Shown: one piece after another, positions 49,101-61,687 of the stretch
Layout of the letters: each line of letters starts with the position of its first letter
Position numbering within the stretch: position 1 is the first letter of the stretch
NCBI GenBank assembly: GCA_002917075.1
Contig: NTMA01000038.1
Coordinates: 248,001-312,000 of the forward strand
Direction: 5' to 3'
DNA from: Hawksworthiomyces lignivorus
Lineage: Eukaryota; Ascomycota; Sordariomycetes; Ophiostomatales; Ophiostomataceae
Length of the DNA: 64,000 nucleotides
Notes under the pieces: generated by a model
Database searches by the model: none
What the model saw: the letters and a program-made list of their open reading frames with translations, nothing else
What the model was told of the DNA's origin: nothing
Translations under genes and position numbers: made by a program

Positions 49101-50475
49101 TTTTGAATTGTTTTGTTTATCACTCGTACGACAATACAGGACACAAAAGATAAGAAAATAAAAGTAAATAGAGACCAAAAGCCCAAGGCGTGCATCCGAC
49201 ATCGCGACAGTAGAGTAGCAATAAGCAACTTTCGTGCTTCAGCTTCCCCTTAAGCAGACCGTCTTTTCATCTCCTCCTAGACCGAAAGATTCGCCCTTGG
49301 CTATCAAATAGAATCTTTCCTTGCTGTTTACTGTAAACAAAGCTCTGCCAAAATTTGTATAATCAGTAGCTGAAGGGCATTCATCCTTACCAAATATTTA
49401 TTTGGAGAGAGAAGGGTTAATTATTTCCTATTCTAGTTTTATGACACAGGCTGATAAGTTCTCCTCGTGACTTTGTTTCTATACATGTAACTCTAGCGTT
49501 TCACAAGCTAAGAAACAATATACTCAAAGGTCTTTGCCCATATCGCCTGATTGCTATGATCGGTAACCAAGAAGGAAAGGGTGGATAAGGCGAGCATCAC
49601 AAGCCGAAGGAAGGCGTCGAAAAGGATCCTATCCTATGCAAACTAAGAGTCGCTGGCATCCACTCGTAATTGTCACACAACATAACTGGTCCCGTGAAAG
49701 CTGTGGCAGTCGATGAAGAGCTTGCAGGGATGAGAAACTAAGGGTTGTAGAGTCACTATGAGAACCGAGCCTTATAAGGGCTGATTTATTGACCTGGTCT
49801 TTGCTTTTGCTTTAATAAGGATACTTTGTCTTAATTTCTAAACAGATAACCTGTGGGGTCTACAAAAAGAAGATAGTAGAAACGAGGGTTTTTGGACCAT
49901 TCTTATTTGCATTGTTTGTACTGTACCGCGGTCCAAATGTGATCGTGTGCGTGAACAACAGGGAATGGGATAAGAATAACAGCGTCATACTATGCATGCG
50001 GATATATTCAGTAGCACTTTACTTTTTTGTCGTTTATTAAGTGTGCATGGCACAATAATCTCCTTCCCTTTTTATATAGTCACCTCCCCCACTGTATAAT
50101 GAGTTCCATTGATGTATATGTCAATATGTAAAAGTATATATTGTCCCTCCCTTACCCTCATCACTTTGCCGCTGTGCTACCCAGCACCATCTTCTCTGTC
50201 TCCCTTCTTTCCAATTCTCCACGTCATATAGCCTTCTGCATTCCATCTTCTTTGATTAAATTGTTTTCGACCTGGTCTTAGTAGTTTTTGTATTCCCATT
50301 TCTTATTCTATTTTTTCTACCATCCCAGGTATGAATTCAAGTGTGACATTCTTTTTCTTTGGAAAAGAGAAATAGTCATATACAGACAGATAGAGAAAAG
50401 AAGAAAACCCCCCAGAGACATACTTCTCTCTCGGTTCATTCATATTTTTTAAATCACAGCCCCTATCGCAGAGCC
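46121..50475. other. Gene-free 4.4 kb region
   Basis: No supported coding region. One TACGGAGTA element lies at 47389-47397. The right end (about 50.05-50.47 kb) has TATATA-type sequences followed by long C/T-rich stretches and is probably the promoter and leader of the OPT transporter gene. Confidence 0.55.
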
Positions 50476-52955
50476 ATGGTTTTCAACTTTCGCAAGCGGC
50501 ACGAGCCGGAAGATATCATACAAGATGTCACGGTGGCAGCCTCAGTGGATGCCACCAGTGGTGCCGCAGGCACAGGTGCAGATATTCTGAGCAACTTGAA
50601 GCAGTTTGAGCACACACACCACCTCGACCCAAATCTACCTATTGAGGAACTCAATGACGTTGACAATGCTATCAACTCGGGCAACGTTGAGAAGGGCCTT
50701 GCTGTTGAGCAGGCTATTCTGGAGGATGACTCTCCATACCCGGAAGTACGCGCCTCCGTCCGCAATTATGACGTTGATTTGCCCGCAAATACTATCCGTG
50801 CTTGGGTTATCGGTCTGATTCTCTGCACTGTCGGCTCAGGCGTGAATATGTTGTTCTCGCTACGAAACCCCAGTGTCAGCGTCTCTACCTACGTTATTCA
50901 GCTGATAGCCTATCCAATCGGACTGGGTTGGGATTTAATCTTCCCGGATCGCGAATGGAACGTGTTCGGACTCAAGTTCAACCTCAAGCCTGGCCCATTC
51001 AACTTCAAAGAGCATGTGATTATTGTTGTGATGTCTAATGTACGTCTTCTCATTTTCTCATGCTTCTAATATTTATATTTTGACGAAGATTCTCACCTTC
51101 CTAGGCTGCATATGGAGGCGGTGCCCTATATGCCACCGATGTCATTATTGCTCAGCAAGTATGGTATAAGCAATATTTTGGCTGGGGCTGGCAGATCTTG
51201 TTCGGCATCACAACGCTTTGTACGGGCTACGGCATTGCTGGTCTCTCTCGTCGGTTTCTCGTTTGGCCGGCTGCTATGATCTGGCCGAGCGATTTAGTGA
51301 ATGCCGCGCTATTTTACACACTGCACGACCACTCGCCGTCTGATCCAAGCAAGACCAATGGCTGGTCAGTTGGTCGCTACAGGTGGTTCCTTATCGTCTT
51401 CGGTGGTGCATTTATATGGTACTGGTTTCCAGGATGGATATTTCAGGGCCTCAGCTGGTTTTGCTGGCTTACTTGGATTTGGCCGCACAGCAAGATTGTC
51501 AACCAGATTTTTGGTGGTCAATCTGGATATGGACTTTTATCATTTTCTTTCGATTGGACCATCATTTCAGGTTTCCTAGGGTCGCCTCTTATCCCCCCCT
51601 TCCACGCCATTGCAAACTCAATTCTCGGAATTGTCTTCTTTTTCGTGATTGTTTCAGCGGGCCTTCACTTTACAAACACCTGGTACGGCGCCCACCTGCC
51701 CGTGCAGAGCTCTAGCGCCTTTGACAACATGGGCAAAGTGTACAACGTAACGCGCATCCTAAACGAAAACTTAGAGTTTGACTCGGAGAAATACTTCAAC
51801 TACTCGCCACTTTATCTATCAACGCAGTTCGCTTTGTCCTATGGCCTAGCCTTTGCCGCCGTTGCTGCCGTTATCGTCCACGTGGCTTTGTACCATGGCT
51901 CTGACATCTTGACTCAATTTCGCGAAGCCCGCCAACAGGAGGCTGATGTTCATATGCGCTTGATGAAGAAATACCGTGACGCTGAAGATTGGTGGTATGC
52001 TGCTCTATTTGCCATTATGATTGGTATCTCCTTCGGCGTCGTCTGCGGCTGGCCTACAGGATTCCCTTGGTGGGGATATATCGTGTGTATAGTTTTGCCC
52101 CTGGTCTGGACCATTCCCATTGGTATTATACAGGCCATCACCAACATCCAGCTAGGCCTCAATGTCCTCTCCGAATTTATCGTCGGTTACATGTTGCCAG
52201 GCCGACCTCTGGCGATGATGATGTTCAAGAACTACGGCTATCTTTGCATGTCACAAGCGCTTTTCTTTGCACAGGACCTAAAGTTGGGGCATTATATGAA
52301 AGTCCCGCCGCGTACCATGTTCTGGTCCCAGCTTGTGGCCTCTATTTGGTCTGCAATTGTGCAGGTGGCCGTCATGAATTGGGCGCTGGGTGCTATCCCT
52401 GGTGTATGCACAGATAGCCAAGTGAACAATTATACCTGTGCCAGTGCTAAGGTGTTCTACACGGCATCGGTCATCTGGGGTGCCATCGGTCCCGCTCGAA
52501 TTTTCAGTGGACATGCCCTCTACTCAAGTCTACAGTACTTCTGGATTGTTGGTGCTGTGACACCGGTAATCACCTGGTTCCTGGCCCGCCGCTATCCGAA
52601 ATCGATTTGGCGTTACGTCAGTATGCCGCTAATCTTCGGCGGCTCTGGTTGGTTACCACCAGCAACCGTATTGATATACTTCTGCTGGGCTGCAGTGGGA
52701 TCATTCTTCAACTTTTTCATTAAGCGGCGCTGGACTGGCTGGTGGCTACAGTACAATTATATCACATCTGCGGCACTGGACAGTGGCTTAATCGTTGCGA
52801 CACTAATCATATTTTTTGCTTTGTATCTAACGAATGTTGAGGCGCCGCAGTGGTTTGGCAACGTTGGGGCGTCAGAGACAATGGATGCTAAGAGCAAGGC
52901 TATCCAGAGCCCCCTACTGGCTGGTAGCACCTTCGGTCCTACCTCATGGCCATAG
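50476..52955 (+). CDS. Oligopeptide transporter, OPT family
   Basis: An 804-residue membrane protein from exons 50476-51039 and 51105-52955; the 65-nt intron starts GTACGT and ends CCTAG, joining VVMSN to AAYGGGALYATD. The first 107 residues are hydrophilic and acidic, facing the cytosol. Membrane segments begin with WVIGLILCTVGSGVNMLFSL followed by the OPT hallmark SLRNPSVSV (residues 128 on) and YPIGLGWDLIFPDREWNVFG. Many further Trp/Phe-rich segments follow, in line with the 12-16 helices of the family, and a short cytosolic tail. OPT proteins import tetra- and pentapeptides or related compounds such as glutathione with protons across the plasma membrane. Which substrate applies here is not predictable. 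An upstream in-frame ATG (50359) was rejected because its extension is low-complexity and the 50476 ATG has a good context. Confidence 0.92.
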
Positions 52956-53563
52956 AACAAGAGGAACGAGTCTTAGAGTTCGGCGTCTGAGGATTTTGAC
53001 TGTTGGCTTATGCTCATTGTTTTCATGAAAGTGCATGTCCCGAATCCGGTCCTCCTCTTACGTTAATTTCCGAATAAGTATTTATATATACGAAACATTC
53101 GAAGATCAAGAAATGAGTCGTGTCAAATCTAGAATTTATATAGTTGTTCTAATACAGCTGTGGTAATGACGGCAGAAATAGTTAATAATGACAATGGGTT
53201 ACTTTCTGTAAAGTATCTAATCTACTAAAAAGGGCGTGCCATTTTTGGCAATATATAAGATGCATAGTTGTTAACAGCAAACAAATGCCAGTGGTTAAGC
53301 GAAGAGCCGGTGCAGAAAGAACCACTTCAATATGTCTATAATATCTCTTAGCATTTCACAAAAGCAGTACTCTTCTTACTAACTTCTAGCAGCTGACCAA
53401 GCGCCTTCATTAGAGTAAGAAACATAAGAAGAAACCCTGCAACAACAGGTATAGCTCTTTTCATAGGTGTATATACAAGGCTGAAATTCGGAAGACAAAT
53501 CAACGAGTTTCCTTAAACAACAGATAATGTCAGACATGACAAAGCTAATAGCGGAAAGAATGC
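52956..53563. other. Intergenic between convergent genes
   Basis: 608 bp between the OPT and ankyrin/BTB stops. No coding signal. Confidence 0.6.
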
Positions 53564-55815
53564 CTAACCATCCAGCCCCAGTCTCGCTAGCAAGCTGTCA
53601 ATCTTGGCTAGCAGTATCTGAAAGTTTTGAGAGTCTGAATCGAATTCATCCTCGACCACCTCGCCGTCTAAAGTGCGTATGACACCTGCAGGAAGGCCTT
53701 CCAGAGTTTTATTCTCGGGAGTAGTAGCGCTAGTGGTGATAACACTAGAGGGAGTAGTAGCACTGGATGGTATACCACTGGCATTTTCATTGTCCCTAAT
53801 GCCTTCTGCTACTATTCCGTCGGCGGGAGAGCCATTTTTCTGCTCCCGCGCTCTTTGATCACTCTCCAGCCCCTCTGGGACTTCATTTTCGCCATTATCG
53901 TTCTCTTCAATGTCAGAAAGTGCCATGTCCTCGAACCTTAGCCGAAATCTCTCTGAGAGAAAATACCGGATGTCATCCACTAACTCGATAGAGTCTGTCT
54001 CTTGCCGGCCCTTGATTCGATTCGCACTCTCCAAGACCAGATCAGCAAAGGCCTCTTGATCTATGTAGTGCTCAAGTCGTTCTGCTAAAAATCTCGCGGC
54101 GAACTCTTCTAAACGCTGCACCCGCAGATCCCATGCAGCGCGCATAACTTCATAAATGTTGATTTCATAACTCCCTTTGTCGTCTGCTCTGGTGCTTTTC
54201 TCTTCAGATCCCGCCTCTTCTCGAGTCGGGTCATTCAGAACATTGCGGTTGCCACTTCCCAATGTACTAATTATGACTGCCGCTTTGGATTTAAGCTTCT
54301 CCAAAAATAGCATGTCTGCCATGTAGAGCACATCGAGTGCTAGATCCAACGGAATATCTGCCTGTTCAGTGTATAAAAACGACAGGACGATTTCTAGAAC
54401 TTCTGGCGCACAGTCAACTGAAATGATACGCAAATGGCTGGAGGCTTGGGCTTCAAGGAATGCACTCGAGAACATTGTCTGAAAATAATCGGAACGGACT
54501 AACAGCGCCCTGTGTGCTGGATAAAGAACTGAGCGGCGCGGCTTCTTGGCTATTGGATTTTGTGTCACTTTTTCTTTTGAATCGATGCCATTTGGGCTTG
54601 AATCGTCTGCAGTGGGCAGTCTGAATGAAGATGCTGCACTGTTGGTTTCCGCTGTTGGTCCTATAGGTATGCTGTTTGTCCGTGGAGATGTTGTTTGTGC
54701 CATCTCTTCCTCCTCCAACTCTTCATACAGCAGCTCATCTGCACACAACAAGCAGTCGGCAAAAATGAAATTGTCGCGTGGCCACTTGACTTCGTTCACT
54801 TTGCTTTTCTCGACGACCATCTTGTTTCCGATAACATGTTGTCGGAAGAAAACACCCACCTGCCGCTGCGCTCGCTCGATTTCGTCCTGGTATCGTTGCC
54901 GCGCTAGGCGCCTGTCGTTTCCTGATAACAGCGCTTCCCACAACTGTTCGACTTCTAGATGCTTTGTGATTCTATCAATGCCTCTAAAGACTTCCTCATC
55001 GTCGGACAAAGTGGCTGTATGGGTAGTCAAGTCGTCTAGGTAGATGTAGTGCAGCACAAATCGGAATGCTGCAGCCGGAACCAGGTTAGACAGCTTCCAT
55101 GTCTCCATTTCCGGCGCCTCTCTTAATTTGCGTTGGAAGTAAGGTGTCCTTGCTGCTAGTAGAAATTTGTGCAGCTGGAACTCCTCGCCCATGAGACCTG
55201 GACCGGCACTTGCCGTCAACGTAATGTCAGACGTCTTGGGCGTCTTGCGTGATAAAAGCGATGTAATGTGAGATGACCATGGCTGCAGCGGATCAGAAGA
55301 CTTAGAATAGTCATATGCCAAGAGCAGGTTGCGAATGCGGTCATTGAGCGCATTGTAGAGACAGCGTTCACCCTGGAAGGTGTTCCTCTCAGCTAAAGCA
55401 CCTATGAAAGCCAAGAAGGTCAATGGGTATGCAGATTGGCGTGAGTATTTATAGAGAAACAAACCTGATTCCAATAATAACCGGGCTACTTCATAATGGC
55501 CGCATAAACTTGCCTACATGTTACATTAGAAAAAGGACACGACCGTAGCTCTCTTGCTGTGATTTTCTTCGCCTCGCGCTGAATCAAACTCACAATAATC
55601 AGTGGCGTGTAGTCGAACTCATCTTTGCCGTTGATGTTAACACCAGCCGAAATGTAGTTCTGACATTGTTTCAGGTCACCTCGGCGACAGGCTTCTAGAA
55701 AATTGTTGAAGTCTTCTGACAGATCTAGTGGATTTTCTTCCCGCAATACACCACTGTTGATCATTTCATGCTCCTCCTTCAGTTTCATCTCGAGCTGACC
55801 CTTTGCCATAGCCAT
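53564..55815 (-). CDS. Ankyrin-repeat and double-BTB/POZ protein
   Basis: A 702-residue protein from exons 55815-55594, 55513-55465 and 55401-53564, introns of 80 and 63 nt. Residues about 38-100 form ankyrin repeats (FLEACRRGDLKQCQNYISAG, then DYTPLIIASLCGHYEVARLL, completed only after splicing the 49-nt exon). The first BTB domain is at about 149-220 (GEEFQLHKFLLAARTPYFQ), the second at about 380-466 (LYPAHRALLVRSDYFQTMF). The layout matches ABTB1-type proteins and yeast YIL001W. Such BTB proteins are likely Cullin-3-type ubiquitin ligase adaptors, though that role is unproven for the fungal members. The tail is Ser/Thr/acidic and probably disordered. The donor of intron 2, GTTTGT, is a weak match, but phase and homology support it. 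It is divergent from the NIMA kinase gene. Confidence 0.88.
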
Positions 55816-56757
55816 CTTGTCAATAAGATATTTTCATTCCCCGCTATGAGTTGTGTTCCTTTTTCCCTCTCGTTGCTGAGTTTGCTGTTCTATCGTTCTT
55901 TGCCGAAACGCAGATGACAAATCCAAAGGCGAATGTAGCCAGTGGTATCTGAAAGCAGGACGAGATCGCTGAAAATTGCTGAAGATGAGAAGTGAAAGGG
56001 GTCCAAAAAAGAAAGAAAATGAACGAAAGAATTCTAAACTGTCCAAAATGAAAATAAAATAAAATATTATACAAAAACACAAGGAAATCTACGGATGCTC
56101 CAAGTAAATTGAACCAGACTCTGTAGATATGAGAAAACGGAAAGGGTCCTACGGGAGTCGCCTCCCAATGGACCGCTGGAGTTCGAATGGACCATCTATG
56201 AGAGCCTTCGTGATGGGAAAGCCACCCCACTAACCCCGCCAGTTAGCCACTGGAGAATGCTCATCATTAATTCCGAGAGCCGGGAGCCAATCCACGTGAC
56301 AAAAAAGGCGTAACCAAAACATGTCACGTGTTGGTTGCTATGGTAACGTCGATTCACTCCGTAAACATGTCACCTGCCTTCTAGTTCTCGGTGGGCTCAC
56401 TAGACACAAAGAGGCTCAAGCCTATTTTTTATTATCGTCATTTCCGTTTTATTACTTTTGCCTCAAACTCAATCCCAATATTCGGGTTTGTTGCAAGACA
56501 GCAATAAACGTGATATTGTCTGTACTAACCTTTGATACAGCACGACGACCTCACCGACAGCGACAGAATCCCGACACCGTCTCCGACCTCGACATCATTC
56601 AGCAACAGCCGACAAGAATACTGTAGATCTACAGTCCACACTCATTTGTTCTTGCTTTGAATTTTTGTTTTTTTCCTTTTGCCGTTCTTTCCTCTTTGCC
56701 AACACTTTTTATATTCCGGTTGCCCGCCCTGGACAATTGACTTTGCTCTATGCCAAA
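55816..56757. promoter_or_regulatory. Divergent promoter, ankyrin/BTB and nimA
   Basis: 942 bp between two divergent start codons. It contains two CACGTG boxes and an X-box-like palindrome (separate entry) in its central part, so either or both genes may be controlled from them. Confidence 0.5.
56293..56347. promoter_or_regulatory. Two CACGTG boxes plus RFX X-box-like site
   Basis: CACGTG lies at 56293-56298 and 56325-56330, 32 bp apart. Four bases after the second is GTTGCTATGGTAAC (56334-56347), an imperfect palindrome matching the RFX-family X-box pattern of GTTGCC/GGYAAC half-sites, differing at two positions from GTTGCCATGGCAAC. The cluster lies about 410 bp before the nimA ATG. Binding is inferred. 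Confidence 0.5.
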
Positions 56758-59383
56758 ATGGCGGAAAGTGACCAGAAGTATGAAGTGTTGGAGAAGATCG
56801 GTAAGAACACACTCCTTTCCCATGACAGATTTACTTTTTCTTTTATCTTTGAGATAACTGACAACTAACTGGAAAACAAACTCAGGTCATGGCTCTTTTG
56901 GTGTGATCAGGAAAGTTCGCCGAAAGGCGGATGGCATGATCCTCTGCCGGAAAGAGATCAGCTACCTGAAAATGTCCCAGAAGGAGAGAGAACAGCTCCA
57001 CGCTGAATTCCAGATTTTGTCCACTTTACGGCATATCAACATCGTCGGCTACTACCATCGCGAGCACCTCAAGGCGACACAAGATTTGCATTTGTATATG
57101 GAGTACTGCGGCAACGGCGATCTCGGCCGAGTCATTCGCGATCTTGGCCAGAAAAATCAATATGCTGAGGAATCGTTCGTGTGGAGCATCTTCGCCCAGC
57201 TAGTGACGGCCCTGTATCGATGCCATTATGGAGTCGATCCGCCAGAAGTCGGCAAGAACGTCTTGGGTCTCGGTGTTACAGCTAAGCCAAAAGTGCCAAC
57301 CGGAGGCGTGACTATTCTCCACAGAGATCTCAAACCAGAAAACGGTATGCAGAGATTACCAGATGGAAAGACATATCAGGAGCGCTCCAAGAAAAAGAAG
57401 CTGACAATATTCGCAGTGTTCCTCGGCGAAGACAATTCTGTTAAGCTGGGTGATTTTGGTCTGGCCAAGATGATTCAGTCACATGATTTTGCCTCAACCT
57501 ACGTCGGCACTCCGTTTTACATGTCTCCTGAAATCTGCGCGGCTGAAAAGTACACGCTGAAGTCTGACATATGGTCACTCGGCTGCATCATTTATGAACT
57601 CTGTGCACGCGAACCACCATTCAACGCCAAGTCTCATTACCAGCTTGTCCAGAAAATCAAGGAAGGCAAACTAGCGCCGCTTCCCGTCGTCTATTCACCC
57701 GAATTATGTGCTGTCGTGCGTGACTGCTTGAAAGTGAACCCGGACCGCCGACCTGACACAGCGACGTTGCTGAACCTGCCTGTTGTGCGCTTAATGCGAA
57801 AGGAGAAAGAGGTCGTGGAGCTGAGCAAGATGCTCAAGGCCAAGGAAGAGCAGCTAAATAAGCGGATACGAGATTTGGAGCGCAAGTCCGAGTCGGACAG
57901 AGTTCTTATGCGCCAAGAGATTGATGCAATCGTGCGCCGCGAGTGGGAGGTCAAAGCCCGTCTTGAGATTGACCGCTTGGTTAATGCTGAGTTGGATCAG
58001 CTGCAGAAAAAATTCGAGGAAGAAGTTCGCGCTCGTGTTGAGAAGGAGTTGGCTGAGGCTCAAAAGAACATGGTTTCTGCGGCTCCTACTTCCGGGGTTG
58101 ATGAAGCCGCACTGCTGCAGATGCCACCACCTCACCTTCCTCCACCCACCTCACTAGCGTCCTCTTCGGGTGCAGAACTATCTTCGTCTATCTGCAAATC
58201 AGATTACCTGCACTCATCGATTGGTGACGGCGACTTCCCCTCAACAACTGATATCACTGAGCTATCTATCGACGAATCCCTAATCCAGCCAACCTCAGCT
58301 GCAGCAGTGACAGCCGCTTGCTCTAACGGAAACGTTGGTGCCGCAACGGGGCTCATGGCTTCGGCTGCTTTAAATAAAAAGCAAGGCCCTCATCCACAAA
58401 CCCGTACGCCATTTGCACGGGCACAGACTATGTTTGCTGGCACGCCAATGGATGTTGAAATGGCATCCCCGTCTCCCATGGCCATTGCGTCACTCTCTCT
58501 GTCGCCGCGCCGGAATGCTGCGACAAAGGCACCAGCCGCGAATCCTGTGAATATCTTTACTGCACCTGCTGGCCAGGAAGCTGTAGGCTCGGATGATCTG
58601 AGATGGAACGGCGCGCGGGAGCCATCGGGCAACACATCGGATTGGGATTCAGATGACGAAGTGACCGTTCCTTCGCCTACTCGGATGATCAAATCTAGGA
58701 AGAATCCATTCGCCGCAAACAAGAAGCTGCAACAACCACAACAGACCCAAGCACCAGCACCACTGCAACAACGCCCCGGTATTCCAACTCAGAAGTCCGC
58801 ACTAGCACTTAACCGGGCTACTCGACCCAAGGGCACAGAAGGCACCACCACTAAGGTTCTTGGATCCGCTGATGGTGGTCTTCGAACAGCAGTGAGTGGT
58901 GGAGCACTTCGAGAACGCTGTGTATCGCCGAGCCGGAGGCTGAGTAAAATTCCATCGGCGGCCAACCTGGGTTCTGGTAACAACAGCGATGCCGTTGATG
59001 GCGGTCGCGGTTTGACGCGGAAAGCATCCTTCAGCCGAAAGGAGAGTGGCGAGACACTGCCATCACAGCAGCAACAGCCACAACAGCCAAGTGTTACAGG
59101 CTTGGTTAGTAAGCAAAAGCCGGGAATTCGGGGCCGAACTCTGGTTGAATTGCAACAGGCCCGTGCTGGTGGCCGGCCTCTTAGTGCTGTTATGGACAAT
59201 AACAACGGTGGGAACGTCAGTCCGAAGCGGCCGTTCCGGGAACACGCCTTGGCGGCCAATCGTGGCAGCTTCGAGCCGCCGGCAGTATGGGACCCAGAGC
59301 AGGATGACATGCCAAGTCCATTCCTCGTGCGGCGTAAGGTTGTTAGTGTTCCTGTTGCTGGTGCTCCTGGTGCGAAGGCATAG
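56758..59383 (+). CDS. nimA: Mitotic kinase NIMA (NEK family)
   Basis: An 822-residue Ser/Thr kinase from exons 56758-56800, 56886-57344 and 57417-59383, introns 85 and 72 nt. The glycine loop GHGSFGV is at residues 15-21, the ATP-binding lysine is Lys37 (LCRKEI), the catalytic loop HRDLKPEN at 160-167, DFG at 180-182 and the activation-loop end VGTPFYMSPE at 197-206. Between helices D and E is the insert GVDPPEVGKNVLGLGVTAK, typical of fungal NIMA. After the kinase domain comes a coiled coil (about 300-390), then a long Ser/Pro/Gln-rich tail with many SP/TP sites and basic patches. NIMA promotes mitotic entry and chromatin condensation. The tail is longer than in the 699-residue A. nidulans protein. 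The second intron is in frame and stop-free (see findings). Confidence 0.95.
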
Positions 59384-60026
59384 ACCGAAAAAACACGCCT
59401 TCTACAATGACTGCTTATATGTGGCAACCAGCCACGCACTTACACGCTCTGTCGTAGAGGCAGGCACAACTAGCATATTCGCTCCTTTTAATTTCATTTG
59501 TCTACCGGAGTGAGGTGATGTGATGGTAAAGATATCTGGAATGATGACGAGAATTGAAAAATGGTATACAGGGAAGCACTGGCTTGGATTAAGGGCGAGA
59601 TGGCAAGAGATAATTAGCATATGGCTGTACCAACACAATTGGCCATACTTTAATCGATGTTTCTGTCTCCTTTACACTCAGTCTTGTAATTTTATTCTGG
59701 ACTTGCGTTTTCGATGTTTGAAGGCGAGGGATAAGTGCACGGCGTCTTTTGTTTGGTTTCTGGTTCCTTGAATTTATTTTTTATTTTCTATGCTTATGAC
59801 CCCGATGATTGATCGTTCGAGGAGAGGTCTTTTTACTGCACATGGTATAGAGAGGCGAAAAGATAGTATTGGCTTTTCACTCGTAGCCAGTGATCCGTCT
59901 TGCTTCGGTCTTGTGGATAAGAGATTAAGCTCTCTTAATTAGCCCTTGCGGAAGGTCTGCCCATTGCTACTCGCTAATGTAAAGCGGCAGCCCGGCAATC
60001 ATCAAATAACCTGAAGGTACCTAAAA
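59384..60026. other. Intergenic, 3' of nimA
   Basis: 643 bp, nimA 3' UTR and the upstream flank of the tRNA-Cys gene; nothing else seen. Confidence 0.6.
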
Positions 60027-60124
60027 GGGGCTTTAGCTCAGCGGTAGTAGCGTGAGATTGCAGTGCTTGGAAATCCCTTTTCCATTATATCTCAAGGTCG
60101 TTGGTTCGAATCCGACAGGCCCCT
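60027..60124 (+). tRNA. tRNA-Cys (GCA) with intron
   Basis: A split tRNA gene: mature 73 nt plus a 25-nt intron at 60064-60088, exactly after position 37, the canonical site. The acceptor stem is GGGGCTT/AGGCCCC, the anticodon stem TGAGA/TCTCA, the loop TTGCAGA gives anticodon GCA, and the T arm is GTTGG-TTCGAAT-CCGAC. The discriminator is T, the base specific for Cys tRNAs. The D stem has one mismatch. A TTTCTTTTT stretch just after may be the Pol III stop. Confidence 0.93.
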
Positions 60125-61687
60125 TTCTTTTTGCCCTTCTAATAGATCACCGAAGTGTCTTGGTATTGGTATTGGTCTTATTTCCTTCCTGTACGCCATA
60201 AACTGTTAAGGAAAGCCTAGCTGATTTCTTATTCCCCTGGAATTTTTCTAAAGGTAACAAATACGCACATAGCTCTATTAAAATTAAATTCCACCGGGCA
60301 GTGGGCATTGCTTGGAAGGCTATGTGGAAACCTCATGTATAGAGCTGGGAGAAGGTAAACAGAGGAAATGCATCGCTTACCAATGTCCTAGCGGCCTTTA
60401 CTATCGAGATAGGCTTCGCCCTCATCATGGCGTGGCGCCGACAAAGACGCCGTCTTCGGCAAGATCTCCTACCTCTAAAATACAGCCAACCATGCCGATT
60501 TCTCTGGCCCCTTGTCAGTCAACTCTAAATTCAAAGATTGCATCGTGTGAAATATAAGAGAACTTCATGTGCAGCACAAAGTGTCTAGCGCAATTCGTTT
60601 GGCAGAGGCGTAGGCACATCCAACAGAACGGCTCTTATTAGAAGGAAACGTAGTTAAGAACCTTGGCTTACTAGGTTTTACGAAACTGTTGGAGGTATAC
60701 CGTTTTCAGCCTTACATAAGTTTGGAACTCAAACAGTTGATACTATTGAGAGCTAGTAGACATCACCACAGCGAGGAGCAGAGAATCTGTTCTCATGCCT
60801 ACTTTGAATGCTTCTACGGGAGAGTTTTGGTGGATTAGAACACCCCACTTTTATTCCTGACATGCTAGTACCTCGAGCAACACAGCGCTAACAATAGTGT
60901 GAATATAGGGCGAAAGAGTGATATTCCCTGTTTATCTCGCCTTTTTACTTACCTTCGCGATATGAGTGAGATATTCCATCCTTATGTGATCACCGATCTT
61001 CAACCGTTTCTTGATGTAGATATCGGAACATGTATTGTGCGCTGTACTTTCAGCTCTCTTGGATATTGGCTCAGCTCAATGTGGAACAAATTCTGGCTTG
61101 GGTGAGGACAGCATGTCTTGGCGAGCTTTGGAGGCTCTTGGCACGCCGCAAGCCAGAGACAAGTCTATGTTTTCAGGTGGCATTGCTGGATGCCCAGACC
61201 GACTAATGGTTGACTTTTGCGTATTTTGGTCGGTTTTACATTACCTTTGCGGCGAGGGATGGAGAGCCTAGGACGCACCAAGGGGGGTCTTATTCCTTGT
61301 TGAAGCAAAACTGACGTCACCGGTGTTGCCAGCTCTCCCCTGCCAACAGCCCCCATGAGGTGAGCACGCATCCCTTTGCTTGGCTGCATCCATCGGCCGA
61401 CAGTGGGATGTTTGCCTTGATGTCTGTAAAAGTGTTATATAATGCTCCGTATACCCTTGTTTCCTTTTTTGGTTGGAGGCACTCATATTTTTTTATGTTT
61501 TTTTTTTTTTTGCCAATTGCAAAGCTACAGTGTGGTATTATACGTGAAGTTGATGCGATTTTGGTGCAGAGGTAGCAAAGCTGCCTGACATATGGAATAA
61601 TCTCAAGCGAATTCGTGTGAAGTCGGACAACATCGTGCCATTCCTCCATCCAGTTGTTTACTCTGCACCCTCTTGTTGTGCCTGATT
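60125..61687. other. Intergenic, phospholipase D promoter
   Basis: About 1.56 kb without a supported coding region; a 14-nt-class T run lies near 61490-61512. The right part should be the promoter of the phospholipase D gene. Confidence 0.55.

Noticed and set aside
50359..50475. Upstream in-frame ATG for the OPT transporter
   Set aside because: The extra 39 residues are Lys/Ser/His low-complexity, and the sequence is a purine/pyrimidine-rich leader; the 50476 ATG has a better context.
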